Assembly: GCA_014729775.1 (NCBI GenBank)
Contig: WJJJ01000005.1
Span: forward strand, 1 to 58,010
Reading direction: 5' to 3'
Length of the DNA stretch: 58,010 nucleotides
Source of the DNA: Candidatus Omnitrophota bacterium
Lineage (GTDB): Bacteria > Omnitrophota > Gorgyraeia > Duberdicusellales > 4484-171
Positions 51,274 to 58,010 of the stretch are shown here, piece by piece. Under the pieces are notes generated by a model that was not told the DNA's origin, did no database searches, and saw only the letters and a program-made list of their open reading frames with translations. Position numbers and translations under genes: made by a program. Position 1 is the stretch's first letter. Each line of letters begins with the position of its first letter.

Positions 51274-53289
51274 TCATCCATCGAACCGTACCAGCCGCGC
51301 GTTCACTGCGACAATAATCGTACTGAGAGACATGATCAACGCGCCTATTGCCGGAGCCAGCACAATTCCCCATTGATACAACACCCCGGCTGCGAGAGGA
51401 ATCGCGATCACGTTATACCCGGTCGCCCAAGCCAGATTTTGAACGGTTTTGCGATGATTCATTACTGAAAGCCTGATAATATCGACGACATCTCTTGGAT
51501 CATTCTCAATCAACACGACATCGGCGGTTTCCACCGCCACATCCGTGCCCGCTCCAATAGCGATTCCCACATCAGCCTGCGCCAGGGCCGGCGCGTCATT
51601 AACCCCGTCTCCCACCATCGCCACCTTTTTGCCTTCGTGTTGAAGTTTCTTTATCTTCTCGGATTTTTTATCCGGTAAAACTTCGGCAAAATAACTGTCC
51701 AGGCCCAACTGATCGGCCACAAACTTTGCTGTCGCTTCATTATCACCGGTGATCATCGAAACACCGATATTCTGCTCCTTGAGACGCTTGATTGCTTCTT
51801 TTGATTCATCCCTGATGATATCCGAAAGAGCGATAATCCCCTCAACCTTTTGTTCAGCCGCGACAAAGACCAAGGTCTTTCCCTGCGAGGCAATCTCATC
51901 GGCCTTTTTCCGCGCTTCATCTGCAGATGAAACTTCGGCGATCTCGAGAATACCTTTATTACCGACGAATATTTGCACATCCCGGACTCCGGCTTTCGCT
52001 CCCTTGCCCGGCACGGCTGAAAAATTCTCCGCCTTCGGCAATTTGAGTTTCCTTTCTTTTGCCTTCTTCACAATGCCTTTGGCAATCGTATGCTCAGAGT
52101 TTATTTCAACGGCAGCGACTTTCTTTAATAGCTCCTCTTCACTCCAGCCGCCAAACGTAACGATATCCGACACGCCGAATTCTCCCTTGGTTAATGTGCC
52201 GGTCTTATCAAAAACGATCACTTTAAGATTGCGCGCACTCTCAAAAGCACTCCTGTTTCTTATCAGGAGCCCGTTTTTAGCCGAAATAGCGGTAATCACC
52301 GCGATCACCAACGGTATGGCCAAACCTAAAGCGTGCGGACAGGTGATCACCATGACAGTGACCATGCGCTCAAGAGCGAATACGAATTCTTTCCCGAATA
52401 AAAGCCAGCTGATCAGTGTTGCCGCACCAACGGTAATGGCAATCATAGTCAGCCAGAATGCCGCTTTATCCGCGAATCCCTGCGCTCTGGATTTACTTTC
52501 ACTGGCAGTTTTTACTAGTTCTATCACCTGGGAAAGATAAGAATCTTTGCCGGTCTTGGTCACCTCAACGGTAATGGAACCATCGCCGTTCACCGCGCCG
52601 CCGATAACCGTATCGTCTTTCTTTTTGCTTACCGGTTTTGATTCGCCGGTGATGGCCGCTTCATTAACATCCGATTCCCCATCCAGAACTTTGCCGTCAA
52701 CCGGAATTTTCTCCCCCGGCTTAATACGCACGACGTCTCCTGGGGACAACTGTCCGACTGGCACCTCCTCCAGACTCCCGTCCTCTTTTACCCGATGCGC
52801 TTTTGAAGGCATCAGTTTCGCCAGCTCATGGAGCGCGCGTGAGGCTCCCATGACCGAACGCATCTCAATCCAATGCCCCAGCAGCATTACATCAACTAAC
52901 GTAACCAGTTCCCAGAAAAAAACTTTACCCTTTACCCCCAGAACCACTGCCGCGCTGTAGAAATACGCGACCGAAACAGCCAGGGCAATCAGCGTCATCA
53001 TGGCCGGCTGTCGCTGTTTCATTTCCCGCATGAATCCTTTAAGAAAAGGCCAGCCGCCATAAAAATACACAAAGGAAGATAACCCCAGTAATACTGTCAT
53101 ATCTCCGGAGAAATGTACGCGGAATCCGAAAAATGATTGGATAAGCGGGGAAAGAATAAGTACCGGCAAGGTAAGAATCAAGGAAATCCCGAATCGTTTA
53201 CGAAAATCGGCCACCATACGCGCGTGATGAGAACCGTGCGCTTGATGCCTTTTCTGTTTGTTATGGTTGCTCTGTTCGCGGTTTTTCAT
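51274..53289 (-). CDS. CopB-like P-type metal ATPase
   Basis: A 671-residue P1B ATPase, inner membrane. The N-terminus is His-rich (SNHNKQKRHQAHGSHH) and has no CxxC heavy-metal domain. The metal site in the membrane is CPH at 317-319, DKTGTLTKG at 361-369, ITGDNEATA near 510, and VGDGVNDAPALAQ near 560. CPH with a His-rich N-terminus fits the CopB subgroup, associated with Cu(II) or Cu/Ag export. ATG 53289 is 14 bases downstream of the SufE stop. The fold is complete. Confidence 0.92.
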   Translation of the reverse strand: MKNREQSNHNKQKRHQAHGSHHARMVADFRKRFGISLILTLPVLILSPLIQSFFGFRVHFSGDMTVLLGLSSFVYFYGGWPFLKGFMREMKQRQPAMMTLIALAVSVAYFYSAAVVLGVKGKVFFWELVTLVDVMLLGHWIEMRSVMGASRALHELAKLMPSKAHRVKEDGSLEEVPVGQLSPGDVVRIKPGEKIPVDGKVLDGESDVNEAAITGESKPVSKKKDDTVIGGAVNGDGSITVEVTKTGKDSYLSQVIELVKTASESKSRAQGFADKAAFWLTMIAITVGAATLISWLLFGKEFVFALERMVTVMVITCPHALGLAIPLVIAVITAISAKNGLLIRNRSAFESARNLKVIVFDKTGTLTKGEFGVSDIVTFGGWSEEELLKKVAAVEINSEHTIAKGIVKKAKERKLKLPKAENFSAVPGKGAKAGVRDVQIFVGNKGILEIAEVSSADEARKKADEIASQGKTLVFVAAEQKVEGIIALSDIIRDESKEAIKRLKEQNIGVSMITGDNEATAKFVADQLGLDSYFAEVLPDKKSEKIKKLQHEGKKVAMVGDGVNDAPALAQADVGIAIGAGTDVAVETADVVLIENDPRDVVDIIRLSVMNHRKTVQNLAWATGYNVIAIPLAAGVLYQWGIVLAPAIGALIMSLSTIIVAVNARLVRFDG

Positions 53290-53303
53290 CTTCTTTCGGA
53301 AAA

Positions 53304-53738
53304 TCAGGTATTCATTCGCGCTGCCGCCGCGGCCTTCATCTGTTTTACGATCGCGGCCAAGCCGTTCGCCCGGCTGGGCGAAAGATTAGAACGCAGTCCC
53401 GTTCGGTCTAAAAAGTACAATTCCGCGGCGGCAATATCGCGAGGCGGCTGGTTATTCAGCACCCGTAACACAAGAGCGATAATTCCGCGGGTGATCTTCG
53501 CGTCACTGTCGGCAACATAGTTCATCCGGCCGTCTCTCATTCTGGGCATGAGCCATACTTGCGACTGGCAGCCGGCAATGGAGTACTCATCGCGCCTCAG
53601 TGCCGTTTCCATCGGCGGCAGATCCCTGCCGAGATCGATTAAGTATTCATACTTCTCCATCCAGTCGTCAAGCCGGGCCATTTCTCTGATAATCTGCTCC
53701 TGAATCTCATTGATTGAAATACTCGCGTCTTCCCTCAT
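53304..53738 (-). CDS. sufE: SufE-type sulfur acceptor
   Basis: A 144-residue SufE: QEQIIREMARLDDWMEKYEYLIDLG is the N-terminal helix pair and EYSIAGCQSQVWLMPRM the loop with the sulfur-accepting Cys57. SufE takes persulfide from SufS-type desulfurases and passes it on. ATG 53738 overlaps the SufS-type stop as ATGA, so the two are made together. It is downstream of the ergothioneine-type genes in the same transcript rather than beside SufBCD, which are not in this window. Confidence 0.93.
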   Translation of the reverse strand: MREDASISINEIQEQIIREMARLDDWMEKYEYLIDLGRDLPPMETALRRDEYSIAGCQSQVWLMPRMRDGRMNYVADSDAKITRGIIALVLRVLNNQPPRDIAAAELYFLDRTGLRSNLSPSRANGLAAIVKQMKAAAAARMNT

Positions 53739-55024
53739 TGCAGACTCCTCGTGGATTTACACTCCCCGCACAGCTCCTGCACCCGGCGGATACCTTCGAT
53801 CAGCGCGTCCACTTCATCCCGGGTATTGTACAGCGCGAAACTGGCACGGACCATCCCGCCGACCCCGTATTTCCGCATCAGCGGCTCGGCGCAATGCGTA
53901 CCGCTCCGCACGGCAATTCCCAACTTATCCAGGATCAGTCCGGCGTCATAAGGATGCACGCCGTCGATAGTAAACGATACCGCGCCGTATCTGCGGGAGG
54001 GAGAAGCGTACACCGTCACCCCGTCCAGCGCCCGGAGCCTTCCTTCCGCGTAATCCATCAGCCGGCGTTGGTGCGCGCGCACCGAATCAAATCCAAGTTT
54101 GCGGAGATAGTGAATCGCTTCCTCCAGACTCAAGGCTCCGGCGACATGCATTGTGCCCGCCTCAAATTTCAGCGGAAGACCGGCATAGCGCACCCTTTCC
54201 GGACCTACCGACTGGACCATCCCTCCGCCGGTCCGGTAAGGCGGCAGGATCCGAAGCCACTGCTCTTTGCCGTAAAGTACGCCGATGCCCGTATCCGCGT
54301 AGAGCTTGTGTCCGGAAAACGCGAAAAAATCACAGTCAAGCGCCCGCACGTCAACTTCGAAATGCGCCACCGCCTGAGCTCCGTCAAGCAATACCGGCAC
54401 GCCTCTGGCGCGAGCACGGCGGATCACTTCTTCCACGGGATTGCGTACTCCCAGCACGTTGGACACGTAAACCAGCGCGATCAGCTTTGTGTTCTCCGTG
54501 ATAAGCCGGTCCAGATCTTCCACCCGTAACCGGCCGTTATGCTCACAGGGAAGTACCTTCAGAGCGGCCTGCCTGCGCGCGCATATTCTTTGCCAGGGAA
54601 GCACATTGGAATGGTGCTCCATCCCGCTGACGATAATCTCGTCTCCTTTGCTCAAAAAATCGGCCCCGAATGAATCGGCGACCAGATTTATCGCGTCGGT
54701 CGTTCCCTGGGTAAACACAATTTCCCGCGTACTCCGGGCATTGAGAAACTGCCGCACGGTTTCCCGCGCGGCCTCGAACTCGCCGCTGGCCCGCTCGCTT
54801 AATGCGTGCACTCCGCGATGGATATTGCTGTTGTTCCGGGTATAAAAATCAACGATACGCTTCACTACCGCACGGGGTTTCTGGCACGTCGCGGCATTAT
54901 CCAGATAGATCAACGGCCGGCCGTTCACGCGGCGGGCCAGGATAGGAAAATCCTTACGCACCTTGTCCACGTCCAGTACCTGAGCGGTGTTTATCTTTTT
55001 GTAAGTTGTACCAGTGAAAACCAT
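53735..55024 (-). CDS. sufS: SufS/CsdA-type cysteine desulfurase
   Basis: A 429-residue group II PLP enzyme that removes sulfur from cysteine. YLDNAATCQKPRAVV is the start motif, RGVHALSERASGEFE follows, FTQGTTDAINLVA, GAQAVAHF, and SGHKLYADTGIG with the PLP lysine at 240. The catalytic loop VRSGTHCAEPLM has Cys378. ATG 55024 overlaps the EanA/EgtD-like gene by 34 bases, and the stop overlaps SufE by 4. This arrangement points to a dedicated sulfur supply for the neighbouring rhodanese, not a general Fe-S cluster role. Confidence 0.92.
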   Translation of the reverse strand: MVFTGTTYKKINTAQVLDVDKVRKDFPILARRVNGRPLIYLDNAATCQKPRAVVKRIVDFYTRNNSNIHRGVHALSERASGEFEAARETVRQFLNARSTREIVFTQGTTDAINLVADSFGADFLSKGDEIIVSGMEHHSNVLPWQRICARRQAALKVLPCEHNGRLRVEDLDRLITENTKLIALVYVSNVLGVRNPVEEVIRRARARGVPVLLDGAQAVAHFEVDVRALDCDFFAFSGHKLYADTGIGVLYGKEQWLRILPPYRTGGGMVQSVGPERVRYAGLPLKFEAGTMHVAGALSLEEAIHYLRKLGFDSVRAHQRRLMDYAEGRLRALDGVTVYASPSRRYGAVSFTIDGVHPYDAGLILDKLGIAVRSGTHCAEPLMRKYGVGGMVRASFALYNTRDEVDALIEGIRRVQELCGECKSTRSLQ

Positions 55025-55989
55025 CGGTTCTCGTCCGTATACATCCGTCGTATCATCAACCCCGCGTCAGCCGCCATCCGGGCAATCTGTTTAGGGGTGA
55101 ACTTATGCGAATTTTCGGTATGGATCGTTTCTCCTTCGGTAAGTTTGAGTTTCCCTTTCACGTGCGGACAGCGCACTTCCATATCGCCAAGTGCCTGCAG
55201 ATGCATTTCAATGCGGCATAACGTTTCGTCATAGAACGCAAGATGCGCAAAACGGTCCGGATCGAAATCGGTCCCGGCGATACAGTTGACCACCCTGAGA
55301 ATATTCCGGTTGAATTCCGCTGTTACCCCCTGACTGTCGTTATAGGCCCGTTCAAGAACATCCTTCTGCTTGGTCATGTCCAATCCCAGCAGCAAGGCAT
55401 CTCCCTGCCGCATTACCCGGCATAAAGAGCTCAGATACTCCACTGCTTCATCACGGGATAAATTACCCAGCGTACTGCCGAAAAAACAAAACAGCCGGTC
55501 CTGCCGGCTGGGAAGCAGTTCAAATTGACCAAAGTCGGCCACCAACCCCTGCACCGCAATTCCGGGAAACCTCTTCACCACCGCGTGGGCCGATTCCCGC
55601 AAAGCCGCGCCACTGACGTCCACGGGAATATATCGAATCCGCTGCCGCCGCGGTGCAGGTACCGCTTCCAGCAACAGCGAGATCTTCGAACAGTCGCCGC
55701 TGCCGAATTCTATTACGTCACCTTGCTGAAGAAACCCGACTATATCTTGGCGCATCTGCTTCAACAAGTTTTTTTCGGTACGATTCGGATAATATTCCGG
55801 CAGGCGGGTGATGTGTTCGAACAGTTTCGAACCGGTATCGTCATAAAAATACACGCTGGGAATCTTTTTCTGCGGGGCACTCAGCCCGTGAAGGATCGAC
55901 CACAGCGTACGGTTCTCGTTTTTTTCGCGAAGACAGTGACGTATCTCCACTGCCGAAGCCGGGCATGAAATATGAGATGAACTGCTCAT
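54991..55989 (-). CDS. eanA: EgtD/EanA-type histidine N-alpha-methyltransferase
   Basis: A 332-residue SAM methyltransferase of the EgtD family, which makes hercynine from histidine. FYDDTGSKLFEHITRLPEYYPNRTE is the family's hallmark substrate loop (about 48-72), VIEFGSGDCSKISLLLEA is the SAM site (about 92-109), CFFGSTLGNL follows, and TENSHKFTPKQ near 290 matches the substrate-binding Glu/Ser segment of EgtD. No EgtB-type sulfoxide synthase is nearby. ATG 55989 overlaps the rhodanese gene as ATGA. Together they form an EanA-EanB pair. Confidence 0.92.
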   Translation of the reverse strand: MSSSSHISCPASAVEIRHCLREKNENRTLWSILHGLSAPQKKIPSVYFYDDTGSKLFEHITRLPEYYPNRTEKNLLKQMRQDIVGFLQQGDVIEFGSGDCSKISLLLEAVPAPRRQRIRYIPVDVSGAALRESAHAVVKRFPGIAVQGLVADFGQFELLPSRQDRLFCFFGSTLGNLSRDEAVEYLSSLCRVMRQGDALLLGLDMTKQKDVLERAYNDSQGVTAEFNRNILRVVNCIAGTDFDPDRFAHLAFYDETLCRIEMHLQALGDMEVRCPHVKGKLKLTEGETIHTENSHKFTPKQIARMAADAGLMIRRMYTDENRWFSLVQLTKR

Positions 55990-57323
55990 GCGACAGCGCG
56001 GTCTTGCTCCTCGAAGGTTCGCTCCGGGATCCCGGTTTCAAAAGGGTTCTTCTCGTCGTTGCTCCATTCAAACCACCCGCCGTCGAATACCGAAATCCGC
56101 GGCCAGCCCATCAGCCAGGCATGAAAAAAGGCCTCGCTTCCTCTCCAGCCGGTGCCGCAATAAAAGGCGTTCCGTTTCTCCGGTGTGATCCCGGCGTTCG
56201 ACCACATCTTTTCTATTTCTTGATATTCCCGGGCGGTATGATCAAGATTCCGGTAATTCTCCATATGATAGGCGTCACTGCCGCAATTTCCGAACACTGC
56301 CCCGGGGATACGGCCTTTTTTCTCGATATAGTGGTACCCGCTCACCTCTCCCGTGAACTCCCGCCAGCTGCGCACACTCACCAGGTTCTGATCTTTTTCC
56401 CGCAAGATCCGTTTCGCTTCCGCTATATCCACCGCCAATTCGGGCCGCGCCGGAATCGCGCCGCCGAAATCAGCGGCCGGACGCGGTTCAACCGCCTCCC
56501 GGACGATCGAAAAACCCGCATCCCGCCATGACTGCAGACCGCCGTTCAATATCCGCACGTCCCTGACCCCTGCATACATCATCAGGAACGCGCAGCGCAT
56601 CGCCGCCAACTGACCGGCGCTGCTGCCCGGGAACGGATCACGGTTATCCGGGAAAGAAAACCGTCCATACAGGATCACCGTGGTATCACGGGTAATCCCT
56701 AAATGCGCGAATGCCTGTTTCAATTCCTCAGGAGAACGGCGATTCCAGGTCTGAGGTGATTCCAGCATATTGGTATCAAGAGGAATCGCTCCGGCAATAT
56801 GTCCCTGGGTATAGGCATCGGGATTGCGGTAATGGGCATGGGCCAAAACGAACCGCTGATTGTCGTATTCCGGCGCGTGTCCGTCCTTGAGCAATTGTGC
56901 CAGCCATTGCGCGGGCACTAACTGCCGGTACCGTGCCAACCTCTCTAGCGGTAACTGCCTGTCCGCGGACCATCCGGGAACGAAGTCATGATACACCGCG
57001 ATATTCTCATACCCGGCCCGAAGGAACTGCCGGCCGACTGCCTCTGCTTCTCCGGGATGATACCCGTAGAGTACGAGCGGCTGTGCAGGCCGGATGCCTT
57101 TCGCCCGGACGATCTCGATCCAGTCGATATAATCACGCCATTTCGCGGGAAGACTTCGCGCGCCCGGGATATGGCCGCCACGCGCCTCCCCCCGGAGTTT
57201 CCAGCCGTTGTAGGCATCCACCGGACGCACATCGATTATCTGCGTGCGCTTATCGTTGAGCCGGTCACGAAGCTGACGGGTAGATATCTTTTTCCAGGGA
57301 GTCGTAATGCCTTCTTTGTTCAT
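55986..57323 (-). CDS. eanB: Multi-rhodanese sulfurtransferase, EanB-like ergothioneine synthase
   Basis: A 445-residue protein made of tandem rhodanese domains (about 13-125, 137-275 and 297-430): DVRPVDAYNG, GHIAGAIPLDTNML, and a C-terminal active loop CGTGWRGSEA with Cys389. Tyr330 (EVSGYHYIEKKG) lies 59 residues before it, matching the spacing I recall between Tyr353 and Cys412 of Chlorobium EanB, which puts sulfur directly onto hercynine. Length is also close. Other cysteines are at 244 and 347. ATG 57323 is chosen as the start that fits the domain; AGG upstream is weak. Coupled to EanA by a 4-base overlap. Confidence 0.82.
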   Translation of the reverse strand: MNKEGITTPWKKISTRQLRDRLNDKRTQIIDVRPVDAYNGWKLRGEARGGHIPGARSLPAKWRDYIDWIEIVRAKGIRPAQPLVLYGYHPGEAEAVGRQFLRAGYENIAVYHDFVPGWSADRQLPLERLARYRQLVPAQWLAQLLKDGHAPEYDNQRFVLAHAHYRNPDAYTQGHIAGAIPLDTNMLESPQTWNRRSPEELKQAFAHLGITRDTTVILYGRFSFPDNRDPFPGSSAGQLAAMRCAFLMMYAGVRDVRILNGGLQSWRDAGFSIVREAVEPRPAADFGGAIPARPELAVDIAEAKRILREKDQNLVSVRSWREFTGEVSGYHYIEKKGRIPGAVFGNCGSDAYHMENYRNLDHTAREYQEIEKMWSNAGITPEKRNAFYCGTGWRGSEAFFHAWLMGWPRISVFDGGWFEWSNDEKNPFETGIPERTFEEQDRAVA

Positions 57324-57357
57324 TGTGCCTGAGAATAAAATTTGTTTTTTGTAAATG

Positions 57358-57363
57358 ATTATA
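57358..57363 (-). promoter_or_regulatory. -10 box of the ergothioneine-type operon
   Basis: Perfect TATAAT on the minus strand, about 35 bases before ATG 57323. The -35 region is weak at 17 bases, so the promoter may need an activator or be only approximate. Confidence 0.4.
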
Positions 57364-57500
57364 CTGACCTCTCTTGGGAAATACAGATGCTGAAACCTGA
57401 TTCTTCTGACTTTATTCCGCCCTGCCCGCGCCTGGCACACATCCGGATACCGGCGGGAAACAAATCAAAACTTCATACTTCCCGCACATATACCCTCTCC

Positions 57501-57528
57501 CCTCTTACTTCTTCCCTCTTACTTCTTT
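57501..57528. repeat. 14-base direct tandem repeat, pyrimidine-rich on the plus strand
   Basis: CCTCTTACTTCTTC and CCTCTTACTTCTTT in tandem. The core CTCTTACTTCTT recurs at 21098-21109, just past the stop of the ExeA-like ATPase gene. Both sites lie between minus-strand genes in low-complexity pyrimidine-rich stretches. Confidence 0.5.
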
Positions 57529-57542
57529 CTTCTCCCCCTCCC

Positions 57543-57932
57543 TCAGCAGGTCAGATGAAACGCCCCTGCGACCCGTTTCCCGTTCTGTACATACCGGTTG
57601 AACATCGGGCACATATCATCCGTCGTACCGGAAATGAGTTCGATATTTCGTTTTTTGAGTTCCGAACCGGTTTCGGGAGGGATCCGCAACCGCCCGAACG
57701 CGCCCTGCCCGACAACAAGTATGTCCGGTTTAAACTGAAACACGGTTCGCAAATCGTTCGCCGACAACGCGTGGCCCTGCTCCCGCCACCAGTTCGGTTC
57801 AATCTTGTCCGGATAGAGGATGAGATCTTTCTCAAAGGTATTCCCGCCGACCTTCATCCTGCCGAAAGAATACCCTTCAATTTTCACCTGTTTTTTTGGG
57901 GACCTCATTTGGTAAAAACGCCGGGCAGACAT
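57543..57932 (-). CDS. Mth938-domain (NDUFAF3/AAMDC-like) protein
   Basis: A 129-residue protein of the Mth938/DUF498 fold: IEGYSFGRMKVGGNTFEKDLILYP, then WWREQGHALSANDL, and the conserved PDILVVGQGAFGRLRIPPE and FNRYVQNGKRVAGAFHLTC. Its role in bacteria is unsettled; eukaryotic relatives help assemble respiratory complex I. ATG 57932 follows GAAGGAGG at short spacing; ATG 57908 is an alternative without a ribosome site. A preceding gene ends 10 bases upstream. Confidence 0.88.
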   Translation of the reverse strand: MSARRFYQMRSPKKQVKIEGYSFGRMKVGGNTFEKDLILYPDKIEPNWWREQGHALSANDLRTVFQFKPDILVVGQGAFGRLRIPPETGSELKKRNIELISGTTDDMCPMFNRYVQNGKRVAGAFHLTC

Positions 57933-57942
57933 TCCTCCTTCT

Positions 57943-58010
57943 TTATCTGCCGCGGTCGAAATTCGTCAGGACGGCACTCTTTTGGAAACCGATTGGAAGG
58001 GGTTCACTTA
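57943..58010 (-). CDS. 3' end of an upstream gene (partial)
   Basis: An open frame from the right edge to TAA at 57943-57945 reads SEPLPIGFQKSAV and then LTNFDRGR before the stop. The frame is plausible protein and the stop sits directly before the ribosome site of the Mth938 gene, as expected in an operon. Twenty-odd residues are too few to name a family. Confidence 0.45.
   Translation of the reverse strand, partial: SEPLPIGFQKSAVLTNFDRGR

Noticed and set aside
53304-55024. General SUF Fe-S cluster operon
   Set aside because: SufB, SufC and SufD are absent from the window and the genes are coupled to the ergothioneine-type pair.
55986-57323. Ovothiol or aerobic ergothioneine pathway
   Set aside because: No EgtB/OvoA-type iron sulfoxide synthase domain is present; the neighbour is a rhodanese, which fits the anaerobic route.

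Overview
The window reads as a Gram-negative, probably anaerobic or micro-aerobic bacterium. Evidence: an outer-membrane polysaccharide export system (Wza-like exporter, Wzz-like chain-length protein, tyrosine kinase, ExeA-like ATPase), several lipoboxes, AGGAGG ribosome sites in front of most genes, and an oxygen-independent ergothioneine pathway. The gene mix (EpsH/exosortase-type EPS genes, FloA/NfeD, DUF3568-type lipoprotein) resembles candidate phyla such as Omnitrophota, but that is a low-confidence guess. Almost everything lies on the minus strand; only two genes (33623-34297 and 35572-36126) are convincingly on the plus strand.

Region 1 (1-24402, minus): one long exopolysaccharide locus. 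Reading with transcription from 24.4 kb, it holds a MerR-type regulator, exporter, chain-length protein, ATPase, tyrosine kinase, GlmM, a detached GlmU acetyltransferase domain, a nucleotidyltransferase-like protein, a coiled-coil membrane protein, an epimerase, a cupin, GNAT-type transferases and a CapK-like adenylating enzyme, a membrane-anchored glycosidase, a second epimerase, a hexapeptide acyltransferase, and then an AT-rich block (about 1545-6470) with a flippase, a QueC-like PP-loop protein, a pyruvyltransferase and a GT2-GT4 fusion. The last gene, an O-antigen-polymerase-like protein, runs off the left edge. A sigma-54-type promoter sits just upstream of the first gene.

Region 2 (24.8-41.1 kb): signalling and household genes. 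They include a PAS/GAF sensor with no output domain, an FGGY sugar kinase, an acyl-ACP synthetase/ACP/PlsC fusion, an MFS transporter, a phosphoribosyltransferase, a YbhB protein, a BON-domain protein, a DJ-1 protein, MsrA, a phage GemA-like protein, PrmA and an inositol-phosphatase-like enzyme. Five copies of a short palindromic repeat lie between genes here.

Region 3 (41.1-53.3 kb): NfeD-FloA membrane-domain genes with a 45-codon small gene, lipoproteins, a peroxiredoxin with a clear promoter/operator, a GGDEF-HD-GYP protein, class II aldolase, an SDR enzyme, a 48-residue zinc-ribbon-like protein, a lone receiver domain and a CopB-like metal ATPase.

Region 4 (53.3-57.3 kb): the most notable locus. 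Four overlapping genes encode a multi-rhodanese protein like EanB, an EgtD/EanA histidine methyltransferase, a SufS-type cysteine desulfurase and SufE. I read this as an anaerobic ergothioneine operon carrying its own persulfide supply, apparently running on into the CopB-like ATPase.
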